Source: JAYWIG01 sp043789035
GTDB taxonomy: Bacteria > Pseudomonadota > Gammaproteobacteria > Burkholderiales > Burkholderiaceae_E
DNA length: 13,529 bases
Assembly: GCA_043789035.1 (NCBI GenBank)
Contig: JAYWIG010000132.1
Location: 1 to 13,529, forward strand
Direction: 5' to 3'
In this document: one piece after another, positions 1-5,664 of the stretch
Position numbering within the stretch: the stretch's first letter is position 1
How the letters are laid out: each line of letters starts with the position of its first letter
Notes under the pieces: generated by a model
Seen by the model: the letters and a program-made list of their open reading frames with translations, nothing else
The model's database searches: none
What the model was told of the DNA's origin: nothing
Position numbers and translations under genes: made by a program

Positions 1-462
1 AAAACTATCGATGACCACGCCAATAAGCAACAGTGGCCCATTCAAGGTGACAAACAACCAAAGCCCTAGTGTGCCAGTAAAAGCACCAACCGCATTACCA
101 GTACTGGCGCCAGGCGTAAAGTAACCCGCGTATGACAATCCGATCTGCAGTCCTATCACTTCGCCTGCCAATTCGAAAACAACCAGCACAACCCTGGCTA
201 AAAACCCGATACTCGCTCCGATCGCCGTTTCCCGAATCACTTCGATAAGAAAGCTGTTACTCGCAAGTGAGAGGCCTGCGGGTATGGAGGCAAGAGGCGC
301 AACCAAAAAACTCAGCACTAGCGAGAAGCCAATTTTTAAACGCATCGGCACTGATCGATGCGACAAAATTGGCGCAGCCATAACAAGGCCCAGAATGCGA
401 AAGAATGGCAGTAACCAGGCCGTCATCCAGTCAAGTAACTGTGCTTCGGAAAAAGTCACCAC
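1..462 (-). CDS. fliR: FliR, flagellar export gate membrane protein (N-terminal part, cut by window start)
   Basis: This is the N-terminal 154 codons of FliR, the integral membrane subunit that joins FliP and FliQ in the core of the flagellar type III export gate. I translated the frame by hand. It has no stop down to base 1 and gives a hydrophobic protein with FliR hallmarks: an early W-x3-FFRILGLVMAAPILS segment, then S-V-P-M-R-L-K-I-G, and later E-V-I-G-L-Q-I-G-L-S-Y-A. Family members are about 255-260 residues, so roughly 100 residues lie outside the window. The start is taken as GTG at 462; a second GTG follows at 459. There is no ATG in a sensible place and no clear Shine-Dalgarno sequence. 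The fliQ stop is 5 bases upstream, so translation is probably coupled to fliQ. The family call is firm; the exact start is not. Confidence 0.93.
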   Translation of the reverse strand, partial: MVTFSEAQLLDWMTAWLLPFFRILGLVMAAPILSHRSVPMRLKIGFSLVLSFLVAPLASIPAGLSLASNSFLIEVIRETAIGASIGFLARVVLVVFELAGEVIGLQIGLSYAGYFTPGASTGNAVGAFTGTLGLWLFVTLNGPLLLIGVVIDSF

Positions 463-467
463 CGCAA

Positions 468-737
468 TTAACCAATTGCACTAGGAATTGATAGCAAAAT
501 GCGTTGGATGTACTCGACCAACAAATTCAACATCCATGGGCCCGCAATGACCAAAGTGATTGAGAGTGCAATAATTTTTGGCACGAACGAAAGCGTTGCC
601 TCATTTATCTGAGTGACCGCCTGCAAGACGCTAACGACAAGGCCAACCACTAGCGCAACTAACAGTAAGGGGGCAGAGACAATCAGCATCAACTCTAAGG
701 CTTGCCTTCCCGTCGTCACAACGAATTCTGGACTCAT
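468..737 (-). CDS. fliQ: FliQ, flagellar export gate membrane protein
   Basis: FliQ is a small two-helix membrane subunit that wraps around the FliP/FliR core of the export gate. From the ATG at 737 the product is 89 residues, the usual family length. It starts M-S-P-E-F and carries the conserved G-R-Q-A-L motif near residue 12. Two long hydrophobic segments follow (about 17-40 and 53-75), separated by the conserved A-V-T-Q-I-N-E-A-T-L-S-F-V-P-K region. A GTG codon just upstream (740) would add one residue, but AGGAA at 743-747 sits 5 bases before the ATG and too close to the GTG, so the ATG is preferred. The AGGAA overlaps the end of the fliP stop codon, and the gap to fliP is 8 bases. Confidence 0.96.
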   Translation of the reverse strand: MSPEFVVTTGRQALELMLIVSAPLLLVALVVGLVVSVLQAVTQINEATLSFVPKIIALSITLVIAGPWMLNLLVEYIQRILLSIPSAIG

Positions 738-745
738 CACATTTC

Positions 746-1477
746 CTATTTAAAGCTTGCTAGCAACGAACCAACGATCAAGTTCCAACCATCCGCCAAA
801 ACAAAAAGCATGAGCTTAAACGGCAGAGATACGAGTACTGGTGAAAGCATCATCATACCCATAGACATCAATACGCTAGAGACGACCAAGTCGATTAACA
901 AAAAAGGCAAAAACACCATAAAGCCGATTTGAAACGCTGACTTAAGCTCGCTAATCACGAACGCTGGAATGAGCGTTTTCATCGGTAAATCCTGGGCCTT
1001 GGTTGTTGCAGGTAACTTTGCGACTTTTGCGAACAAAGCAATGTCGTTGTCGCGCACTTGCCGGAGCATGAAATCTCGCATTGGGCCTTGCGCTTTTTCG
1101 AAGGCTACTTCGAAACTTATTTTTTGATCCGCATAAGGCGTGTAGGCGTCATCGTAAACCTTCTCTAGTGTCGGCGACATAATGAAATAGGTCAGAAATA
1201 ACGATAGCCCGATGATGACTTGATTCGGTGGACTACTCTGAAGACCAAGGGCTTGACGCAGCAAAGCCAACACGATCACAATTCGAGTAAAGCCAGTCAT
1301 CAGCAGCAACATCGCAGGTAAAAATGACAGCGCGGTAAATATGAGTAAGGTCTGAATAGCTACGGAATAAGTCGTACCGCCGCTCGGCAAAGGTGTCGCA
1401 TTCAGTTGAAGAGGCGATTGGGCGAGTACAGACTGTGAAATTAACAGCCATGAACAAACAAATATCAGGCGCTTCAT
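746..1477 (-). CDS. fliP: FliP, flagellar export gate membrane protein
   Basis: FliP forms the pentameric core of the flagellar export gate in the inner membrane. The product is 243 residues, normal for the family. It starts with a cleavable signal peptide, known for FliP: M-K-R, a hydrophobic stretch to about residue 17, and V-L-A as a plausible cleavage site near residue 19. Membrane segments lie at about 42-65, 85-105, 185-210 and 212-235. The conserved G-F-T-R-I-V-I-V-L-A-L-L-R-Q-A-L-G block and the following S-P-P-N-Q-V-I-I-G-L-S-L-F-L-T block identify it clearly. The ATG overlaps the fliO stop by 4 bases (ATGA), so translation is very likely coupled. Confidence 0.97.
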   Translation of the reverse strand: MKRLIFVCSWLLISQSVLAQSPLQLNATPLPSGGTTYSVAIQTLLIFTALSFLPAMLLLMTGFTRIVIVLALLRQALGLQSSPPNQVIIGLSLFLTYFIMSPTLEKVYDDAYTPYADQKISFEVAFEKAQGPMRDFMLRQVRDNDIALFAKVAKLPATTKAQDLPMKTLIPAFVISELKSAFQIGFMVFLPFLLIDLVVSSVLMSMGMMMLSPVLVSLPFKLMLFVLADGWNLIVGSLLASFK

Positions 1478-1827
1478 GATCGCTTCATCCGAGCCAATAG
1501 ACTTTGAAATGTTGAGGCTTGTTCAATGACGCTAACATCAGCGCTAGCATGCGCTTCGTCCACCGCAATACTCTCAAGCTCGGCAAGTGTTTGAATAGTT
1601 TGCGCCGTAATACCTATAACTAGGGTTTTTCCTGCAACCTGTAAAACGGCAATTTGCTCTCTTGGCCCTACTTGCAAGCGATGAATCAGAGATAATTGAT
1701 TCTTGACATTACCTTTCATGTGCTTGTTACCCAAGCCCTTTGACTGCTTAAGCACCCAAAGCGACACAGGAATAATGCCGAGCACAAACAAAAGAGCAAG
1801 GACAGACGGAAGTATCGAAGATGTCAT
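1474..1827 (-). CDS. fliO: FliO, flagellar export gate assembly factor
   Basis: FliO helps FliP assemble and is not part of the final export gate. The 117-residue product has one membrane segment near the N-terminus (about 5-24). A basic juxtamembrane stretch follows (K-Q-S-K near 27-30), then a cytoplasmic domain with the FliO signature L-Q-V-G-P-R-E-Q-I-A-V-L-Q-V-A-G-K-T-L-V-I-G at about 50-73. The sequence family is weakly conserved, so position between fliN and fliP carries much of the weight. The ATG at 1827 lies 3 bases after the fliN stop. Only a weak purine stretch precedes it, which suggests coupling to fliN translation. Confidence 0.93.
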   Translation of the reverse strand: MTSSILPSVLALLFVLGIIPVSLWVLKQSKGLGNKHMKGNVKNQLSLIHRLQVGPREQIAVLQVAGKTLVIGITAQTIQTLAELESIAVDEAHASADVSVIEQASTFQSLLARMKRS

Positions 1828-1830
1828 TGG

Positions 1831-2235
1831 CTACTTTCTGCTCATCCGTCGAATACGCTCAGAGGGCGTCACAATGTCGGTCAGGCGAATGCCAAACTTT
1901 TCACCCATCACTACCACTTCGCCTTGAGCAATTAAACAGCCGTTAACGTAAACGTCCATCGGCTCACCTGCTAGTGCATCAAGTTCGATGACTGAGCCTT
2001 GCGCCAATTGCAATATCTGCTTAATAGGTAATTTAGCTCGCCCTAACTCCACTGTAATGACGACGGGAATATCCATCACCATATTCATATCCCCCCTCAT
2101 GGACGGCGATGTGACAGCAAAGTCTTGTGGAATGGACTTTTCATTATTGAGCTCGTCGAACTCAAGATTAGAAGCGCTGTTAGTAGTGTCATCAGTAGCA
2201 TTCAGAGTTTCTTTAAGCATGGTTTCTTGGGTCAT
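1831..2235 (-). CDS. fliN: FliN, flagellar motor switch (C-ring) protein
   Basis: FliN forms the bottom of the C-ring with FliM and helps dock FliH. The product from the ATG at 2235 is 134 residues, close to the 137 of E. coli. Residues 1-50 are polar and poorly conserved. From about residue 54 the SpoA domain follows: M-D-I-P-V-V-I-T-V-E-L-G-R, then I-K-Q-I-L-Q-L-A-Q-G-S-V-I-E-L-D and G-E-V-V-V-M-G-E-K-F-G-I-R-L. A longer frame reaches an ATG at 2307, inside the end of fliM, and would add 24 residues including an alternating E-I run. I chose 2235 because GAGG at 2244-2247 lies 8 bases before it, whereas nothing resembling a ribosome site precedes 2307. The gap to fliM is almost wholly a hexamer repeat. 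Confidence 0.95.
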   Translation of the reverse strand: MTQETMLKETLNATDDTTNSASNLEFDELNNEKSIPQDFAVTSPSMRGDMNMVMDIPVVITVELGRAKLPIKQILQLAQGSVIELDALAGEPMDVYVNGCLIAQGEVVVMGEKFGIRLTDIVTPSERIRRMSRK

Positions 2236-2243
2236 TTTTTTGT

Positions 2244-2247
2244 CCTC
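2244..2247 (-). promoter_or_regulatory. fliN ribosome binding site (GAGG) touching the hexamer repeat
   Basis: GAGG on the minus strand, 8 bases before the fliN ATG at 2235. It supports the short form of FliN over the 24-residue extension. It is the degenerate end of the hexamer tract itself, so changes in repeat number would alter the sequence directly upstream of this site and its distance from the fliM stop. Confidence 0.7.
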
Positions 2248-2273
2248 TATCTCTATCTCTATCTCTATCTCTA
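2245..2273 (-). repeat. Hexanucleotide tandem repeat between fliM and fliN
   Basis: On the plus strand CTCTAT occurs four times in a row (2245-2268) followed by CTCTA; on the coding strand this is an AGAGAT-type tract of 29 bases, about 4.8 copies with no mismatch. It begins two bases after the fliM stop codon and ends at the fliN ribosome binding site, taking up 29 of the 40 bases between the two genes. If fliN were started at 2307 the tract would be coding and give alternating Glu-Ile. A change of one unit would never shift that frame, but it would change the fliM-fliN spacing by 6 bases. Confidence 0.95.
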
Positions 2274-2275
2274 AT

Positions 2276-3265
2276 TCAGATATTCTCAAAAAATGGTGCA
2301 GGGTCATTCATGAAGTGATTAACCTTTAATGCCATGCGGCCATTTTTACTACCGAAGCGACAATTCAAAAGTGGTACTTCGGAAACAGTTGCGATCACAT
2401 TTTTTTCGACAACACATTGAAGAATCTGGCCCTTTTCCAAAGCCAATAACTCACGTACGGTGGAGTTCATTTGAGCAAAATTTGCAACCAGCTCAACTTC
2501 AGCCAATTCAATTTGCTGGCTCATCTTTTCTGACCAATCGCTATCGGTATGATCCCCTTTGGGGGAAGGAGCGGTCACTAATACATCGCGAATTGGCGCT
2601 AAAGCCGAATAGGGAACACAAATGTGGAAACTACCTCGTAGTTTCCCAATTTCAATCGTAAAGGTGCTACAAACCATCACTTCACTCGCACCAGCAATTG
2701 CAACCAAGTTGATGTCATTGAAAGAGTCGTGAAGGCGAAGTGTTAAAGGATAGACAGATGACCAAGAGTGCTGGTATTGCTCAATCACCAAAGCCGTCAG
2801 TCTTTGGATAACTGATTGCTCAGTGGCGGAAAAGTCCCTGGTTGTGGTCGGCAGAGTTTGCGATTGCCCTCCAAACAACGTATCGACAAGCGCAAAAACT
2901 AGCGGTGCTTCGCATGCCACCAACCCAAAGCCTATCAGCGGGTCAATTGACAAAATGCTTATGTGTGCTGGCGATTGAATTGCAACTTGTAATTCCTGAA
3001 AAGCTTGAAATTGAACAGTACTAACCGCTACATTTGAAGGCTTTCGCAGCAACACCACAAGAGAATCGCTAAGAGTGACTGCGAAACGCTCATTAATAGC
3101 AGCAAGCGTAGGGAGTTTGTCCCGAATAATTCGTTGTTGATTAGCAATATCGCAGGTTCGATAGTTCTGATCGTCACTTTGCTTAGCTGTCACATCAGAC
3201 TCTATTGAGTCGGTTCCCCCAATGAGCGCATCAATATCATTGACGCTTAAACTATTGTCACTCAT
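2276..3265 (-). CDS. fliM: FliM, flagellar motor switch protein
   Basis: FliM is the middle C-ring protein. It binds CheY-P through its N-terminus, FliG through its middle domain and FliN through its C-terminus. The product is 329 residues (E. coli 334). The CheY-P binding peptide is visible at about residues 6-16 (L-S-V-N-D-I-D-A-L-I-G). A variable linker runs to about 40. The middle domain covers about 45-230 and contains L-V-D-T-L-F-G-G-Q-S at 126-135. The SpoA domain is at about 250-315 and ends with C-R-F-G-S-K-N-G-R-M-A-L-K-V. The loop usually written GGxG reads G132-G133-Q134-S135 here, so the last glycine is replaced. The ATG is 4 bases after the fliL stop. No clear Shine-Dalgarno precedes it, which suggests coupling. 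Confidence 0.96.
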   Translation of the reverse strand: MSDNSLSVNDIDALIGGTDSIESDVTAKQSDDQNYRTCDIANQQRIIRDKLPTLAAINERFAVTLSDSLVVLLRKPSNVAVSTVQFQAFQELQVAIQSPAHISILSIDPLIGFGLVACEAPLVFALVDTLFGGQSQTLPTTTRDFSATEQSVIQRLTALVIEQYQHSWSSVYPLTLRLHDSFNDINLVAIAGASEVMVCSTFTIEIGKLRGSFHICVPYSALAPIRDVLVTAPSPKGDHTDSDWSEKMSQQIELAEVELVANFAQMNSTVRELLALEKGQILQCVVEKNVIATVSEVPLLNCRFGSKNGRMALKVNHFMNDPAPFFENI

Positions 3266-3269
3266 TTCA

Positions 3270-3887
3270 TTACTGCACTATGAACTGAGAAAAATGGACT
3301 TGATCAATCGGATTGGGAGCAGCAACCGCTTTTACTTTCTTCTTTTTTGTCTTCGATGAGTTATCAGACTTACCCTCGGCCTTATTTGCCTCCTTACTTG
3401 AATCCTTCCCGTCAACTTCGTCATCGTCATCGCCGCCCTTCCACCCAAGGCGTTCAGCCGCGACAACGGCGATCTCAGACGCAAGCTTGTCCTTTCCTTC
3501 GGAGGTCAAAATTTCTTTCGACTCTTTGGCACTAATTACCTTCAAAATATCGTGCCGTAGAGCAGGCATATAGGCCTTAATGGCTTCTTCGGTCTTTTGA
3601 TCACTCACTTGTAAAGACACGGCAATTTGCGCCATTCGCTCAGCGTTAGTGTCAGACAAGTTCACAGTGAACGGCTCAAGAGCAACGAAGGTTGGCGCCT
3701 TAAGGACAGCTTTCTTACCCTTAGCTTGTTCGCCGTCTTCCGATTCTTCTGCCGCTTTCTTCGAGTACCAGTAGTAACCGCCTCCGCCACCGGCAAGCGC
3801 GATAACTAGACCGATAATGATGAATAGCTTGCCTTTGCCTTTTTTCTTTTCTTGGGCGTCGCCTGCATTGGCTGCATTGCTTGACAT
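3270..3887 (-). CDS. fliL: FliL, stator-associated flagellar basal body protein with a charged insertion
   Basis: FliL is a single-pass inner-membrane protein whose periplasmic domain forms rings around the stator units. The product is 205 residues, longer than the 154 of E. coli. It has a short basic cytoplasmic start (K-K-K-G-K-G-K near 14-20) and a membrane helix at about 21-41 ending in five consecutive glycines (33-37). A charged linker precedes the conserved periplasmic domain at about 64-148, and the usual last strand is at 193-205 (V-H-F-S-Q-F-I-V-Q). Between the domain and that strand is an insertion of about 40 residues: an acidic patch (D153-E157), then Ser/Lys/Glu-rich sequence, then K-T-K-K-K-K-V-K at 179-186. 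The start is well supported: GGAG at 3894-3897 lies 6 bases before the ATG. It follows fliK after an 84-base gap, the largest in the long operon. Confidence 0.95.
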   Translation of the reverse strand: MSSNAANAGDAQEKKKGKGKLFIIIGLVIALAGGGGGYYWYSKKAAEESEDGEQAKGKKAVLKAPTFVALEPFTVNLSDTNAERMAQIAVSLQVSDQKTEEAIKAYMPALRHDILKVISAKESKEILTSEGKDKLASEIAVVAAERLGWKGGDDDDEVDGKDSSKEANKAEGKSDNSSKTKKKKVKAVAAPNPIDQVHFSQFIVQ

Positions 3888-3971
3888 GAGGATCTCCGTA
3901 GTTGGTTGTCCTCATTGTGAGCTTGGCAGAAAAATGCAAAGCGCTGAAAAAGCAGGGTAAACCGGCGCTGT
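3888..3971. other. fliK-fliL intergenic gap, no confident promoter
   Basis: This 84-base gap is the only sizeable break in the fliF-to-fliR run, so it is where an internal promoter or processing site would be expected. Reading the minus strand I found no sigma-54 GG-N10-GC element, no sigma-28 TAAA-N15-GCCGATAA element, and only poor matches to a sigma-70 promoter. The fliL ribosome site (GGAG, 3894-3897) is at its downstream end. A 5-base inverted repeat (AGCGC at 3940-3944 and GCGCT at 3965-3969) has a 20-base loop and is too weak to call a terminator. Confidence 0.5.
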
Positions 3972-5183
3972 TTAGGCAAACAGATCAATTCCCGTTAACC
4001 TGCCAGTCATCATTGAACTATTTCGGCCGACCGACGGTTCCCTAGGTCGAATATCAGTTCGCACGACGTCCGTGAAAGACTGATCATCTGGTTGCCGATG
4101 ATCACCAGAGTTTTGATGAAAGTTCTTCTCAAAACCATCAAATTGACTGGCTCTATCAAACTGAAAATCATTTGATCGTTGTTCAGAACTTGCCGACATT
4201 GCTTGTGGCGGCGAAACTTCGATACTACTCACGACAGCATTCTGTAATGACATTCCTTCGTCGCGCATAAGCCCGCGCAAGGTATCAATACTTGCCTCGA
4301 TGGCTTGCCGAGTCTGCTCTCTGGCAGCTTGAAAATTCACTTCAATCTTGTCTCCAATCGAGTGAATATCAACACTCACAGGCCCCATTTCCTGTGGGTT
4401 CAAATGAATCTTCGCGTGTGTTATACCTTGGTTCGTTAAAAAACTGATCTGGTTAGCAAACGACGATTCAAAATGAGGATCGCCGAACGGGGTGGCAAGC
4501 TGTACTTCAAAGGCGGTCGGAGTGTTTTTCATTGATGCCTCTGGTCCCATCGAACCAGCAATGCCCATAGTTCCTAGCGTTAAAGCTACTGTCGAAACTC
4601 CTGCGCCACCATTGGCTGCCAACAAACCAAAAGGCGATGTGCCCGATCCACTTCCCCCAAGCATTAGCTTCGCATCCTTACCTTCGAAGCACTGAAGTTT
4701 CGAAGACTTCATGTCTAAATCAATCTCACCAGCGCTTGCACGGCCGTTATCGGTGCGGGCTCTCGCTGCACGAAGTAAGTCGCCTTGCTGGCGTGAGGCG
4801 AGACTCACAGAGCTAGTGACTTTTTCGTCTTTTAAGGATGCCTCTTTGACCATAGATTCTTTCAACGACGCCAAAAAACGGTTAGTGTCTGACAGCTGAC
4901 CCAATAACTCGCGGGACGATGCCTGTTCTTGAGGGGCGACCGTAGCGTTTTGTGATGCTGGCGGCGCTGCTTCGGCTGCTTCGGGCTTACTGCTAGGCTT
5001 CATCATTTTTTTATCGTCGTCGCCAGAATCAATGTGTTCGGAAAGTTTTGCCTCAAAACTTTGTTGCCCGTCCTCAGGCTTAGAAGAAGTCGCCGACTGA
5101 TTCGCCACCGGAGATTGAGCGCCCTTAGTTGGCAAATTAGTTGGCAACTTAGTTGCCTGCAAAGGTTGTTGATTGTTAAGCAT
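3972..5183 (-). CDS. fliK: FliK, flagellar hook-length control protein
   Basis: FliK is secreted as a molecular ruler for hook length, and its C-terminal domain then switches export specificity at FlhB. The product is 403 residues (E. coli 375). Residues 1-240 are low-complexity and rich in Ser, Ala, Gln and Lys, typical of the ruler part. The conserved C-terminal domain spans about 245-325, with K-I-H-L-N-P-Q-E-M-G-P-V-S-V at 258-271, I-E-V-N-F-Q-A at 280-286 and R-Q-A-I-E, then L-R-G-L-M-R-D-E-G-M-S-L at 302-313. The tail ends in G-I-D-L-F-A, also FliK-like. The ATG at 5183 overlaps the fliJ stop region by 8 bases, and AAGGA at 5192-5196 lies 8 bases upstream. A short tandem repeat lies near the N-terminus. 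Confidence 0.95.
   Translation of the reverse strand: MLNNQQPLQATKLPTNLPTKGAQSPVANQSATSSKPEDGQQSFEAKLSEHIDSGDDDKKMMKPSSKPEAAEAAPPASQNATVAPQEQASSRELLGQLSDTNRFLASLKESMVKEASLKDEKVTSSVSLASRQQGDLLRAARARTDNGRASAGEIDLDMKSSKLQCFEGKDAKLMLGGSGSGTSPFGLLAANGGAGVSTVALTLGTMGIAGSMGPEASMKNTPTAFEVQLATPFGDPHFESSFANQISFLTNQGITHAKIHLNPQEMGPVSVDIHSIGDKIEVNFQAAREQTRQAIEASIDTLRGLMRDEGMSLQNAVVSSIEVSPPQAMSASSEQRSNDFQFDRASQFDGFEKNFHQNSGDHRQPDDQSFTDVVRTDIRPREPSVGRNSSMMTGRLTGIDLFA
5125..5157 (-). repeat. 12-base tandem repeat in the 5' part of fliK
   Basis: On the plus strand the unit TTAGTTGGCAA plus one base occurs at 5125-5136 and 5137-5148, followed by a partial third copy at 5149-5157 with one mismatch. The two full units differ only at the last base. 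In FliK this gives T-K-L-P, T-N-L-P, T-K near residues 11-20. The unit length is a multiple of three, so gain or loss of a unit would keep the frame and only change the ruler length by four residues. Confidence 0.85.
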
Positions 5184-5664
5184 TGCAGCTATCCTTGTCG
5201 GTTTTTTTGTTCACTAGTTTGTTCGACTGTTGAGCGTGAGACTTGATCGCCGCCATCTCATCAATTTGTTGCTGCTCACGTTTAAGTTCTGCCTCTCGCA
5301 AGCGTTGTTCCCTCAAGCGTTGTAGCCTTTCAATACTCCGCAAGTGAACCATTGCGGCAGTTAGCCGCGTGCGAGCAAGAGCCAACGAGCTTTCATCAAC
5401 GGCTACCTTCGCACGTTGCTGCGTTAAAGCTACGTTCAATTTTTCTGTGAAGTTTCGCATGACTAAAAGCTGTTGCGGGCTATTTACTGCGCCTATTTGT
5501 TTTCTTTTTAGGGTCAGCTGCTCTAGTCTGTAATCATCCAGAACTTTTTCAGTTTCGCGAGAACGAAACAACTGACGTTCGGCATTGGCTAAAGAAAACT
5601 GCCTGTCCTGCTGTTCGCGCTGCGCAATAGCAAGCACCTGAAAGAGCATGTTTTGCTTTTTCAT
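5176..5664 (-). CDS. fliJ: FliJ, flagellar export chaperone / ATPase stalk
   Basis: FliJ is a coiled-coil protein that sits in the centre of the FliI hexamer and links it to FlhA. From the ATG at 5664 the product is 162 residues (E. coli 147). It is almost entirely charged and helical, rich in Gln, Arg, Glu and Leu, with R-L-Q-R-L-R-E-Q-R-L-R-E-A-E-L-K-R in the second half, as expected of an antiparallel coiled coil. The start was chosen over a TTG/GTG-type extension of 12 residues inside fliI. It forms an ATGA overlap with the fliI stop, and GGAGG at 5672-5676 lies exactly 7 bases upstream. The gene end overlaps fliK by 8 bases. The family is poorly conserved, so position between fliI and fliK is part of the evidence. 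Confidence 0.94.
   Translation of the reverse strand: MKKQNMLFQVLAIAQREQQDRQFSLANAERQLFRSRETEKVLDDYRLEQLTLKRKQIGAVNSPQQLLVMRNFTEKLNVALTQQRAKVAVDESSLALARTRLTAAMVHLRSIERLQRLREQRLREAELKREQQQIDEMAAIKSHAQQSNKLVNKKTDKDSCNA

Noticed and set aside
3313..3573. Plus-strand open frame opposite fliL
   Set aside because: It is low-complexity Ser/Phe sequence mirroring the Lys/Glu/Asp-rich fliL codons, with no ribosome site or recognisable domain.
3940..3969. AGCGC/GCGCT inverted repeat in the fliK-fliL gap as a possible terminator
   Set aside because: Only five base pairs with a 20-base loop and no clean T-run directly after it.
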